Source: Chrysoperla carnea (taxonomy: Eukaryota > Arthropoda > Insecta > Neuroptera > Chrysopidae). From it: a stretch of 64,000 bases of DNA. The notes beneath the pieces are model-generated. The model saw only the letters and a list, made by a program, of their open reading frames with translations, was not told the origin of the DNA and searched no databases. The position numbers and the translations under genes were made by a program. Positions 49,701 to 60,936 of this stretch are shown here, one piece after another. The stretch is from positions 118,352,368 through 118,416,367 of the forward strand of contig NC_058337.1 of the NCBI RefSeq assembly GCF_905475395.1, read 5' to 3'. Within the stretch, counting starts at the first letter, position 1. Each line of letters begins with the position of its first letter.

Positions 49701-52520
49701 ATATGATACAGTTTTAAAAAAACGACTTATTTATTCCCTGCAACAACAATTACGATATGGTAAGAAAACTTGCAATAAAAAAGTTATTCCAGTTGTTTAG
49801 AGTATGAAAAGTTTTTGTTTAGAGTATGAAAATTAAAAATTGGATTCTAGTCATTAAAAGGAAATAGAATATGTGTATTCTAAACAAACAAACAAAAAAA
49901 AAGAAAAAAGAAATCAGAGGCGGATTAAGAAATTTTGCGCTCTTAGGCAGTTTTAAAAATTAGCGCCCCCCGTAATAAAAAAATCTATCAATAAAAACCC
50001 TTTTTTAGAACTTTTATTTCTTAGAATTTATAAAATCGGGTTGATTGTTTGGGGCAGTTTTCCGGCGTGAGATATCATTATTAAATAAGAACTTAGGTGG
50101 ATACCGATTTATGCCAAACAATTTTCCTAAAAGTTAGTATGCAAGGGGCTTAGGGGTGAAAAATCGATCTAACTAGGTTTCATTTTTAGAAAACGTCGTT
50201 TTATCCGTGTTTTCAGGAAAAACTGAAACATAGACTGCAAAATATGACTCTTCCTGGCATCTATTGGCGACGAATAAAGTACATTGCCGGGACATTCAAA
50301 CTGGTATTTGAACATTGGCAAATTCCACGTCATACACTAACAATATAATATATTCGTAGCTTTGAACGCCCGTAGCTTGAAAACTATTTGCTAAAAATTT
50401 TTGTGGCCGTGAGAGCTTTTGATTAGAATAATCCAAAGAACATTTTAGGATGGGTTAGAAAAAGTTTCGCAGAAAGCCATTTTCCTATCTACTATTGCGG
50501 GGTCCTTTTAAAAATTATTTTCACTCTCTCTACAATACAATGTTTCAATTTGTGTCGAATCCAAATTTTTAATAAAAATGGACAAAATAATATTTCGTAA
50601 TTTTTTTTCAGAAATTTCACAATTTACTCCCACATCAATAAAAAACTTAAAAGAATTATTTAAATCGATAAACAATTTATACGATTGTGCACAACAAGGT
50701 ATTCCAGAATTATCAAATTTAATTCTAGAATATTTCAATCACTATCGAAATTTTCAAATAAATCAAATTATCTTAAATCTACTGTCATGGACGGTGATTA
50801 CTTCATTCGATGATTTACATACAAAATTATTGGAACCTTTCCTTGATGTTTTCACACACCGGTATTTACTAAGCGATCAATTAGATATGATTGATTGTCT
50901 ATCGAATTTAGTTGTCAATTTTGTAAGTATAAATATTTATCGTCTTTATCTTTTTTTACTACTATAAAACAAAGATGTTGATCGATTTGGAAAATCAAAG
51001 TGATTAATTTACCAATAAAAAGAATGCTTTTTTCGGAATAGGTAACAACTTGTGCATATCCTGAACTAACGGAATTAAAGCAACCGTTTCCATTACCGGA
51101 GGACCTTCAACAAGAAGACTATATGGAAATTTTCAGAAAACTTTGTTTATGGATCAATGATTTTTCATTAATAGCAATGAAATTAGATAAAGATGGTTTA
51201 CTAGGTTCTATATTAAATTTACATCACACGTTATATGATTTACAAAGTCATTTGGAATCTTTTGTGATATGTGCACCACCACCCTGTGTTGTATACGCAT
51301 GTTTGGGTGGTATGCCCTTTCATCATGTCAATTCATGTTGTAAACTTTTGTTACGATATGTAGAAATTTGTGAAAATGTAAGTATGTCAAAAGAACACAA
51401 ACTAGCTTAATTTAGAAAAATTGAATGTTTTTCCCACTACGGAAATGTTCATAGCGGGGAACTTCTCTTTCAGAAGCCCTGAAAATTTTTTATTAAATTT
51501 GTTTTAGTTGCGCGGAAAAACACTGTAGAAACATTATCTAGAACAGGGGTGGCGAATCTTTATGTATCAACGTTCCATTTTTTGTATAGAAATGTTTAAT
51601 TAGGCCATAGACGTGCCCAAAAAACAGCTAAACGTGCAGTTGTAATGAAGTCAGTGCTTTCGTCAAGACATAGCGATTTAAAAAGAGCGGAAAATTATAT
51701 TTGAGGTGTCGATCGAAGCTTATTAACGTCAATATGATCCAAAATAATTTCATAACATTCGATCTAGTTGGTCGAGTTTTTTTAAATTCTTCCTGATCGA
51801 TTTCGCGCGAGCAAAAAATGATATCAATTTCTTTGAAGTGTCGATCAAAGCGGTCTAACGGCAATATGATCCGAAAATAATTTTATAACATTCGATCGAG
51901 TCTTTTCCAGATCAAGTTTTTTTTATAACTATTTATTAAGCTGGGAAGTTATTCGTGTGGGCCTCAGGGGTCACACCAGACCCTACCCACGGCTTGTTTA
52001 TTTATGATTTTATAATCAATTTTCTTCTTATTTGAATATCGTCTTCGATGAATATTCGTCAATTTTAAATTTTTCGTGCAATTGAAAATTTTGCGGATCT
52101 CATAAAAGATAAATCCCCGACTATAAAAATTTTCGTAGAGGAAAAAGTTACTAATCACGACTTTGATAATAGTATCTCAAAAAAAGTCTTTTTATTTATA
52201 AAATTATTTGTTTACAGACACCCGATGCAAAAGAGGTATTCGAAGTAATCAAAAAATACATAACAACTTTTTTGAAGATATTTAATGGCAGAAGCGTGGA
52301 AATTTCATCAGATACAGGACAATATTTAGGTACTGATTTGAGATCATTTATCAACGAAAACAAACTTTCTTATGGTATTCATATGAATTTATTTTTAATG
52401 CCTTATGTTGTGAATTTTATTAGTAAAAAACAAGAAGTTACATTTGATACAATGTTAAATATCTGTAAACTTTATCATCCTTATGTTTATCAATTTTTAA
52501 AAGAATTTTTAAGTCCGTGA
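46764..52520 (+). CDS. CENPI: CENP-I (Mis6) inner kinetochore protein, nine coding exons
   Basis: Exons: 46764-46842, 46909-47055, 47870-47961, 48558-48860, 49185-49291, 49602-49759, 50612-50922, 51042-51377, 52218-52520. All borders are GT-AG with consistent phases, giving 611 residues (human 756). The fold is all-helical HEAT-like. The clearest matches to human CENP-I are VPLVCQLIYMLTKDPNDLLR (human PYVCHLLYLLTKKEN), CLLTLIKSLRPDLVPERIP, and CAPPPCVVYACLGGMPFHH with the following CCKLLLRYV (human FPPGIFYSALLSLDTSILNQLC). CENP-I belongs to the CENP-H/I/K/M part of the CCAN that links CENP-A chromatin to the outer kinetochore. The short human N-terminal tail is absent here. It is divergent from EMSY. 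Introns 3, 6 and 8 carry transposon debris. Confidence 0.85.
47455..47575. repeat. Dispersed repeat R2 copy (CENP-I intron 2)
   Basis: ACCCGCAGGGCCGTGCTAAC, CCCATTAAAGGCACAGCC and GAATGAATCAC match the copies at 58126-58295 and more distantly 38040-38215. Confidence 0.6.
49915..50020. mobile_element. hAT-type element end (CENP-I intron 6)
   Basis: CAGAGGCGGATTAAG then GCGCTCTTAGGCAG and GCGCCCCCCG is the style of terminus seen in a large family of insect hAT miniature elements. No partner end was assigned. Confidence 0.4.
51544..51960. mobile_element. hAT-like element with internal duplication (CENP-I intron 8)
   Basis: CAGGGGTGGCGAATC at 51544 resembles hAT termini. Inside, two copies of about 75 bp at 51700-51776 and 51832-51905 share GTGTCGATC, CAATATGATCC and ATAACATTCGATC (period about 132 bp). 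Short minus-strand frames here are remnants. Confidence 0.55.
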
Positions 52521-53531
52521 ACAATAAGAAAAATGAATTTACTTATCGAAAAAGAAACTTGATTTATCTACGTTAAGTCCAAATTATCGGAAATATATAT
52601 TTAAGATATCCTAATTGAGGAGCTGTTTAGAGTTCACAAATGGAACTCCCGGATGCCTATTGATGCTTCTGTCCGACAGCCTTGCGTCATTTCTAGAAAG
52701 CTCGTTAGCTTCACAGTTCCCTGGAATGTCCCTGTGTTCCGATATCCATACCAAAAATATTTATTATTTCTTCCAAAGATTTAAAAAAAAATTATCCCGT
52801 GGAATGGGTATTCCCCATCATTAATGTCAAGTCTTGAAATGATAATAGATCATCGAATTGTTCTATGACAATAACGAAACCTATTTAAATAAAGTCAAAC
52901 ATTTATGAAAAATGTCACAAACTCATGTTACTTGACAATGTGACTCAAAAAAGGATTTGCAAGTGATCGTAAGCAACGTATTCGATTGCCTTTAGAAGAG
53001 AAAAGTAGCTTCTCCATCTCTAATTAGCGATCGAATAGTGCTTAGACGTGAGGTTATTTTGAAAAGAGATCGCATTTCTTATTTGCGTCAATATAAAAAA
53101 TTGACTTATTTCTAAATAATTACCACAAAAGGTATGAATAATGTAGAAAAAAAATTTAGCACGAAGTTTGGTTTTAAGTTAAGAAAATAATGTTATTAAA
53201 ATGACTTAGATATTGTTTAAGATTTTAACATGATACTTTTAGAAAGTAAAATATTAACGAAGACAGGAAATCTTTTGAGTGTCGGCGTACCTTTAGAGAT
53301 TTAGCACTCTATATAGCGATAATGTTTTCTATAAAAAAAAAACAGATTACCGATACCTGGGATGCTAAATGTCTACAGATACTCGATAGATACGCTCAAA
53401 TGAGACATGGCATAGACGACAAAATCGGAGCAGTTATGAAAAATTGGAAACGAATTTGTCGTCATGTAACAAACAATCCCAGAGGCATGAAAGTTCTGGC
53501 ATAAATCTAATTATAGAATATTATATGTAGT
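52521..53531. other. 3' flank of CENP-I, no recognised gene
   Basis: AATAAA at 52888-52893 could be the CENP-I polyA signal. Frames at 52615-52824 and 53322-53504 have no recognisable domain. Confidence 0.4.
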
Positions 53532-53970
53532 CCGTGAGCTAGTAACACCTGAATTTCGTTAATTGCCAAAAACCTGGCATTGACATATGTTGTAGATTGG
53601 CTCTGTCTCCTCACTCGTTTCTCAAAATTTTAAACAACAAGTTGAAATCAGTGCGACTTTGTAGATATACTCAGAACTGATTTTGATCCTCGCGAGTGGT
53701 GCTGAGGAATCACTAACTGCCATCAAAGTTGTATACTTCTACAGGGGGTAACGAACTTCAGTATAACTCGGATAATTTGAAATTGTGAGAAAAAGTGTAG
53801 CTCTGGGTTAATCTACAAATCCACACTGATTTTGACAACTGATTTAGATCATGCATATTTTCCTACAACTTCGAGGAGGAGAGGGGCTCATATTGAAAAG
53901 TGTGTTTCTGGATTGATCTACAACATATGTCAATGCCAGCTAACAATATTCAGTGTTACTAGCTCTCGGG
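53532..53970. mobile_element. Foldback element, 439 bp
   Basis: CCGTGAGCTAGTAACAC at 53532 is mirrored by GTGTTACTAGCTCTCGGG ending at 53970. Next inwards, TGGCATTGACATATGTTG is mirrored by CAACATATGTCAATGCCA. The interior has ACTGATTTTGA words on both sides. An (ATT)n run follows at 53988-54004. Confidence 0.8.
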
Positions 53971-55232
53971 CAAGTATACATTAGTTTTTATTATTATTAT
54001 TATTGTTCTTTATGATTGAAGTAAAGGACGCATATTTAATCTAGAAAACCTTTGAAAATTATTCTTTATTTTCAACCCTGTTTACATGGTTAATGATCGT
54101 TCGAAAGGTAAATTGAAATAGTTAAATTAGTTGGAAATTTTACTAAACCGTTTTGGCCTTAGTGAAAGTGATGTCAGCTGCAGAACTGCCATTTTAATCG
54201 CGCCTGTCACACAGTTCCTAAGGGCGGAATTTTAATTGAAATGTATAAATATTGTAAATATGTATGCAATGTATTTTAAACTTTTGTTTTTTAAATGTAA
54301 TTTTTTTTTTAAATATAGAAAAATATTTGTTAAAATAAATTTTGTTTATTTCAAGAATGTTCACTTATATCCGTGACATATGAAGATGAATTCAGGACAA
54401 TGCCAATGAATTCGGGAATTCGCGTAAAATAAAAATAAAATTTTTTCTTTCATAATTAAAATAATTGCGCATGGGCGCCCTCCGCATTTTATCTTATTTT
54501 TCGAGTTTAACTCAAATCACAATTAACATTTTATTTCAATTAATAATATTAATAGTTTATTTAGATTCCTTTTTTGAAAAACAACATGTAGGATACATCG
54601 AAAAGAGGATTTTTTTAGGATAAAAATTTGTAAGACATAGTTTGCTTTCTGGTTTTCTTTTGATCTTTTGTAGAGCTCTTTATTAAATCTTTTATGTATA
54701 TTTTGAAATAAGAAAGAATTTATCGCATTTACTTCATTAAAATAAACCAACTAAAATCGGTTCGATTTATATTGCAAACTCGAGGGAAAGGTCAATCTTC
54801 ATTTCTAATAAATATCACTTATGTATTAAATAACGTAAAAGTATCTTAATGGGATAAGTGCGAAAATTCTCAAATAATATAAAAATTGTATAAAAAACGA
54901 TAAATAATGAATTAATTATAGTTCATCATTAAATATGTGTTTTAAAATTTATTTTAAGCATGTATGAGCTGAGCAATTAAGCGTGAATCCGGAGAATTTT
55001 ATGGAGGAGGCAATTTTTCATGAGCATTTAGTAGTTAAACATTTTAAAACTTATCATGCTGTTAATTTTTAGTTTGTTTTCCGATTTTTTGCTATTTTCT
55101 TAAGGAGTAAATTTTTGTTTCGAAATTTGATGAAACCTTGGTATATACTACAGGGTAATTATGATCTAAAAAATACAAAAATCAAGTTCGTTTAACGGTG
55201 GGCTATGCAGTCTTTGAAATATCGCCTTTTTA
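53971..55232. other. AT-rich intergenic DNA
   Basis: No exon or element recognised beyond the (ATT)n run. The minus-strand frame at 54523-54750 is low complexity and not called. Confidence 0.45.
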
Positions 55233-56525
55233 ATAGGTTGGCTGATAAGTCCCCGGTCTGACACATAGATGGCGTCGCTAGTATTAAATGCATATTATTT
55301 TTATATAGTACCAACCTTCAAATGATTCGTGTCAAAATTTGACGTCTGTAAGTCAATTAGTTTGTGAGATAGAGCGTCTTTTGTGAAGCAACTTTTGTTA
55401 TTGTGAAAAAAATGGAAAAAAAGGAATTTCGTGTTTTGATAAAATACTGTTTTCTGAAGGGAAAAAATACAGTGGAAGCAAAAACTTGGCTTGATAATGA
55501 GTTTCCGGACTCTGCCCCAGGGAAATCAACAATAATTGATTGGTATGCAAAATTCAAGCGTGGTGAAATGAGCACGGAGGACGGTGAACGCAGTGGACGC
55601 CCGAAAGAGGTGGTTACCGACGAAAACATCAAAAAAATCCACAAAATGATTTTGAATGACCGTAAAATGAAGTTGATCGAGATAGCAGAGGCCTTAAAGA
55701 TATCAAAGGAACGTGTTGGTCATATCATTCATCAATATTTGGATATGCGGAAGCTCTGTGCAAAATGGGTGCCGCGCGAGCTCACATTTGACCAAAAACA
55801 ACAACGTGTTGATGATTCTGAGCGGTGTTTGCAGCTGTTAACTCGTAATACACCCGAGTTTTTGCGTCGATATGTGACAATGGATGAAACATGGCTCTAT
55901 CACTACACTCCTGAGTCCAATCGACAGTCGGCTGAGTGGACAGCGACCGGTGAACCGTCTCCGAAGCGTGGAAAGACTCAAAAGTCCGCTGGCAAAGTAA
56001 TGGCCTCTGTTTTTTGGGATGCGCATGGAATAATTTTTATCGATTATCTTGAGAAGGGAAAAACCATCAACAGTGACTATTATATGGCGTTATTGGAGCG
56101 TTTGAAGGTCGAAATCGCGGCAAAACGGCCCCATATGAAGAAGAAAAAAGTGTTGTTCCACCAAGACAACGCACCGTGCCACAAGTCATTGAGAACGATG
56201 GCAAAAACTCATGAATTGGGCTTCGAATTGCTTCCCCACCCACCGTATTCTCCAGATCTGGCCCCCAGCGACTTTTTCTTGTTCTCAGACCTCAAAAGGA
56301 TGCTCGCAGGGAAAAAATTTGGCTGCAATGAAGAGGTGATCGCCGAAACTGAGGCCTATTTTGAGGCAAAACCGAAGGAGTACTACCAAAATGGTATCAA
56401 AAAATTGGAAGGTCGTTATAATCGTTGTATCGCTCTTGAAGGGAACTATGTTGAATAATAAAAACGAATTTTGACAAAAAAATGTGTTTTTCTTTGTTAG
56501 ACCGGGGACTTATCAGCCAACCTGT
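55233..56525 (+). mobile_element. Intact Himar1-like mariner transposon
   Basis: The element is 1293 bp, with 27-bp terminal inverted repeats at 55233-55259 and 56499-56525 that differ at one base (ATAGG versus ACAGG) and share GTTGGCTGATAAGTCC. TA target duplications flank it at 55231-55232 and 56526-56527. It encodes one full-length transposase. The terminal repeats and protein belong to the irritans group and look like Himar1 from memory. Confidence 0.97.
55412..56458 (+). CDS. Mariner transposase (DD34D), full length
   Basis: Cut-and-paste transposase of 348 residues, the usual length for Himar1-type enzymes. I start at the ATG at 55412 (MEKKEFRVL); the frame also reads from a GTG at 55403, but that would add three residues outside the family start. 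The N-terminal paired-like DNA-binding region has two helix-turn-helix units (KSTIIDWYAKFKRGE and IEIAEALKISKERVGHII) joined by a GRP linker (SGRPKE). The catalytic triad is intact: D in VTMDETWLYHY (about 156), D in VLFHQDNAPCH (about 249) and D in YSPDLAPSDFFLF (about 284), with WVPREL and YSPDLAPSD motifs present. There are no stops or frameshifts, and codon use is GC-richer than the surroundings, as expected for a recently arrived element. Confidence 0.97.
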   Translation: MEKKEFRVLIKYCFLKGKNTVEAKTWLDNEFPDSAPGKSTIIDWYAKFKRGEMSTEDGERSGRPKEVVTDENIKKIHKMILNDRKMKLIEIAEALKISKERVGHIIHQYLDMRKLCAKWVPRELTFDQKQQRVDDSERCLQLLTRNTPEFLRRYVTMDETWLYHYTPESNRQSAEWTATGEPSPKRGKTQKSAGKVMASVFWDAHGIIFIDYLEKGKTINSDYYMALLERLKVEIAAKRPHMKKKKVLFHQDNAPCHKSLRTMAKTHELGFELLPHPPYSPDLAPSDFFLFSDLKRMLAGKKFGCNEEVIAETEAYFEAKPKEYYQNGIKKLEGRYNRCIALEGNYVE

Positions 56526-56744
56526 TATATATGATTTTGGGTCAAAGTTACTCTAGAAAATTATTTTTTCCAAAACAATGTAAAAAAAAATTTTTTGATT
56601 TTTTTTTTTTCATTTTTTAGAGATACTGCTTTTTTAAAAAAAAACATAGAAACCTAATTAAATAAACTTACTTTAAATTTCGTGTCCTTAATTATTTTTA
56701 GGATGATTTGTGTTTCTAAAATATTTATAAATAATTGGCATTTT

Positions 56745-57290
56745 TATACCATGCATATATGTAATATGCAAGGTATACTAAGTTTAGTCCCAAGTTTGTA
56801 ACGCTTAAAAATATTAATGCTTTGAACAAAATTTTGGTATAGGTGTTTATAAAATCACCTAATTTGTCCATTTTCGGTTGTCTGTCCATCTGTCCGTCTG
56901 TCTGCCAACACGATAACTCAAAAACGAAAAAAGATATGAAGCTGAAATTTTTACAGCGTACTCAGGACGCAAAAATTGAAGTCAAGTTCGTAAATGAGAA
57001 ACATAGGTCAATTGGGTCTTGACCTATGGGTCCTTAGGACTCATCTTGTAAACCGTTAGAGATAGATCAAAAGTTTAAATATAAAAAATCTTCCTTATTA
57101 AAAAATAAACAACTTTTGTTTGAAACATTTTTTCGTAAACATCACTGTTTACCCGAGACGACGCAAATTAGGCGTAAATTGTATAGTATGTATTATTATA
57201 TATGTGTAATGTGATAGAGTAATCAACACTGTCTATGCATGGTATTTCAACAATTAACTCAGTCAATTGTTTGTTTTCACTTGTTTATTA
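56745..57290 (+). repeat. Dispersed repeat family R1, copy C
   Basis: The copy begins with the palindrome ACCATGCATATATG...GCAAGGT, then TTTGTAACGCTTAAAAAT, CTGTCCATCTGTCCGTCTG, GCTGAAATTTTTACAGCG, GGTCAATTGGGTCTTG and ends near GTTTTCACTTGTTTATT. It is opposite in orientation to copies A and B. It reaches to within 100 bp of the POGLUT stop codon and may supply that gene's polyA signal (AATAAA on the minus strand at 57284-57289). Confidence 0.8.
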
Positions 57291-57382
57291 ATATAATGCA
57301 GAAAATAGTGACCGCAAGCTCATACATTCTTTACGAGATGAGTGCAAAAATAAAAAAAATATTATAAAACATACAAAAATAT

Positions 57383-60300
57383 TTAAAGTTCATCATTAAA
57401 TTTGTTAAATTCGCATTCACAATAAACTTTATCTTGCTCAGTTTGTGGAACCAATTCCATTTCATCCAAGATCTCAACTTTAGAAGTAATCCGTGTACTC
57501 CATTCATGAAACAGAAGTGCATGGTAACAGAATATATCATGTGGTAACAAATTATCTCGTGCATATGATTGCCCATTTAGTGATATTTGCAATGCTAAAT
57601 CATCATTTTGTAATGCCCATTCAATTTGTTCGACTAAGTTACTTAAATTACGGTAAATAGGAACATAATGTACCATTGGTTGTAAATCTTTATAAAAGAA
57701 CTCATAATAGGTGGAATCTTGTTTAAATACTAAAGAATTGCCAGCTAATAAATATGGAAATCGATACGCTGCTACTGTTCCATCGATATTTAACTGGTAT
57801 TTATACTGAAAACAAATGAAATTATGCTTAATTTGATAAAATATTTATTAAATATTGACCGCCATTTTGTTTGATGTCTGGTGGAAAAAAGACATTGCAA
57901 GAAAAATACTGCTATAAAGTTCTCAGATTTCTTTAGATGCTGTTCATAAGACACGTATGCATAACTAAAGAAAGCCTAATATTTAGGTCAGAGGGTTAAA
58001 AAATTCGTATGCTACGCCCCAAAGCAGCTTCAGTCTCAGAAAGAAAGTTGGGAAATATTCCTGAGCTCTCGGATTACCAAAATAACTCAGTCATTATAAC
58101 TCCGGTAAAAACAACTCGGAGCAAACAATGAACGCAATGACAAAGTTAACCAAAAAAATCCGCAGACCCGTGCTAACTCAATCCCATTAGTGGCATGGCC
58201 AATTCGTGGTTCAATGAATGAATGCAATCATAGGGTTAACCAAAAAGCTAAAAAACTCACAGACCCTTGCTAACTCGATTCATTTAAGGCATGACAGGGA
58301 ACGCGGTTTTGGCACCAGATTGTTTTTGTGCCGAGCTATTTTTATCGGAGTTCTAATGGGCGAGTTGTTTTGCCCAGAGTCAGTAGTTAAATATCGAGTT
58401 ATTCATGATATTTACCATACGATTTAGGAGATGATTCAATACACCTTTTTTTACACTCCCCGTCGTTAAAAAATCCTTTTTTATAATGAAATACAATTTT
58501 CTAAGCGACCAAGAACAGCATAGGTCGATATCAAAAACTTAATGAACGTTGTATGAAAGTGCAAATAAATGCTTCATGCAATAAGGCTAGAAAAGATAAT
58601 TTTCTTGGAAATTTTAGGAGATTAGGAAATTAAATCCTTAAGCATAGATTGTGAAATTCAGAAATTTTTTACCATTTCAGGCTTATTTTCAATAAAAGAA
58701 TGTGAATATAGATCAAGCACTCAAACTGGACACAAAATGACAGTCATTAATACTCTCAATTCTTTACCTACCTGAAAGTAATCAAAAAATGAAACATGTT
58801 TACTCTTTGGACCATATATTTTCTCTTCATTTGGATAAAAGAAAAAATTTGTTAACGACACATTAAATAAATCAGGATATTTACGTGAAATATCAATTAA
58901 CTGTAATCGTTCACGTCGCGAATCTCTGCCACGCCAAAAAACTTTCGGAATTTTATCTTTCCAATGAACTAATCCAGCATGTTTTTGTATCGATAACATA
59001 TCTAACATAACACGTCCCATATTTTCTAAGGTGGCTTCAGTAATATCATATGTTGGAAGTACAATATCCAAAGTATGTTCACTACCACACCATGAAAACA
59101 TCGGCAAAGATAAATTCATTCCTTTATTTATTAGTGGCCAATCACCCAAATTTATAAAAAATTCATTATCTGCTAGCCAAACTTTACGAGTTAATGATAA
59201 TAAGATGTCATCCATAAATACTTTGAATCCAACGTGTTGCCCATAACATTTCCGATAAATTTTATTATCTTTTATTACATAATTACAAAAACTCATCCCA
59301 GATGGATTATTCAACTTTTGCAGGACTTTTGGCCGAATTTCATTAAAATCAATTTTGGGAAATAATTTCAAATCATTTTGCATTTGTTTATAGCTAGGTT
59401 TGCATTCAAATTGAGTAAACCATAGGCTAAAATTTTTTTGAGGGCAATTACATTCCTCCGGGTAAACCACAGTTGGAATAACGTAGGGAGATTTACCCAC
59501 ATGCTGTCCTCTGTACTGGATCATGATTTGTACGTCGTAACAGGTATGATACAATTTATAACGGATAATAAATGAGCCATCGTTACGATCGAGTTTATTT
59601 AACCAGATGCGACAGTGTTGACCAATTGGCGAATGACCAGTCCATGTTATGTCAAACACGTCTCCTGGAGATTCTGTAAATCTAATATGAAAAACAATTA
59701 ACGTCTATTAAGAGGCGACTAAAAAACATTAACGCTAAGATAGGACCTGCGCAACAAACAGTTAAGTCTAACAGTCTATATTTTATATAGCTCTGTGGAT
59801 TCATTTCATGAATCCAGTCTAGATGTCAAAAAATCTGAAATACGACCCTGTCTCTATGAAAAAAACATTTTCTAAAGCGCTTGGGAACACTTAAAACCAA
59901 AATGACGACCGCTGAATGTTCAAGTTTTCCAAACGAAAAATCCCGATTATTAAACAAATAGCTTATGTTAGAGGCTTTTCAATTGAAAAAATTTGAAATG
60001 TTTCTGTATTAGCTTTTTTTTTCAAAAATATTTATCGAATCTATATAATCATTATCATTCATTTGTCACTTTCAGAGTTCACAGGTGCTTTAAAGTGCTA
60101 ACAAATAATTTTTTGGTTCTTTCTAAAAATTTTTGACATTATGCGAAATTATACGTTCTTGATGAGCAACGTGTGCAAAAAAGGTATTTTAGCCCTCTAA
60201 ACACATAGTTTTTATAGCAAACTTCTAAAGGGTCAATTTTTTCTAATTAGTTATATCAAGACAAATATATTTTCATTTCAGAGATCTATATTTTAGTAAT

Positions 60301-60587
60301 ATTTTTGTAAAATTCGATTGGAAATATGTATAGCTAGTTAAGGCAAGTTTAATTAAGTAATTTTATTTACCAAAAAGTAAATGAATTTAAATAATTTCAT
60401 TGATTAAAATATACCTGTTTCCTTGGTCATCTACCGCATGTATAAAAAAATATCGTGCTGGCATAATAATTTTATGTGGTATTAAACCTGGACCCCATAC
60501 TTTTGTATTTCCCGGGTCTAATTTGAACTCAGCTTGTGTATAAATAAAAAATGATGATAAAAAAATATAGAGTACAGTGGAACACAT
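57383..60587 (-). CDS. Protein O-glucosyltransferase POGLUT2/3 (KDELC type)
   Basis: Exons on the minus strand: 60587-60415, 59681-58772 and 57805-57383, phases consistent, 501 residues (human KDELC1/POGLUT2 is 502). The ATG at 60587 (MCSTVLYIFLSSFF) gives a signal peptide; the frame opens further only with a TTG. A filamin-type Ig repeat follows (about 20-130, with DPGNTKVWGPGLIP at its start), then a GT90/CAP10 domain with KIPKVFWRGRDSRRERLQL and DGTVAAYRFPYLLAGNSLVF. The C-terminus is FNDEL, a variant ER-retrieval signal. POGLUT2/3 transfer glucose to a serine of EGF repeats in Notch and fibrillin-like proteins in the ER. The start codon is 349 bp from the divergent SETD2 start. Paralogue 2 versus 3 cannot be settled by eye. 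Confidence 0.93.
58126..58295. repeat. Tandem pair of repeat R2 in POGLUT intron 2
   Basis: Two copies (58126-58215 and 58216-58295) share ATGAA(C/T)GCAAT, GTTAACCAAAAA, CAGACCC(G/T)TGCTAACTC and GGCATG. They match 47455-47575. Confidence 0.75.
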
Positions 60588-60936
60588 TATTAAAAGAATC
60601 AAAAAGCGACTTTTAAATAAAAATATACATAATTATATCCTTTTTTTTAAACTAGTAAGTTTATTGAAAATATTTTAACATTTATTTATAATTAATTTAA
60701 AAATAACGTTTATAAATAATTTAACGATACCGAAAAATACATCACTCCTTCGTATAGTGTGATGTACCATTGATTACCGACAGAGTTCACTTACTTCTCG
60801 ATAAATAATAAACCTATAGACTTATAATTTTTAATAAAAATTTTAATTATCAAAGGATTTTAATTATTTTTTAGGGTAGAGGCTTGTGTTTTGTACTAGG
60901 TATTTAAAAATGTTTAGATAGTAAAACTTTTAAAAA
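60588..60936. promoter_or_regulatory. Compact divergent promoter between POGLUT2/3 and SETD2
   Basis: Only 349 bases separate the two start codons, so both 5' UTRs and core promoters fall here or overlap. The sequence is AT-rich with a short GTATAGTGTGATGTACC block at about 60755; no factor site can be assigned. Confidence 0.6.

Noticed and set aside
55403-55411. Upstream GTG start for the mariner transposase
   Set aside because: The ATG at 55412 gives the usual MEKKEF start and the expected 348 residues.
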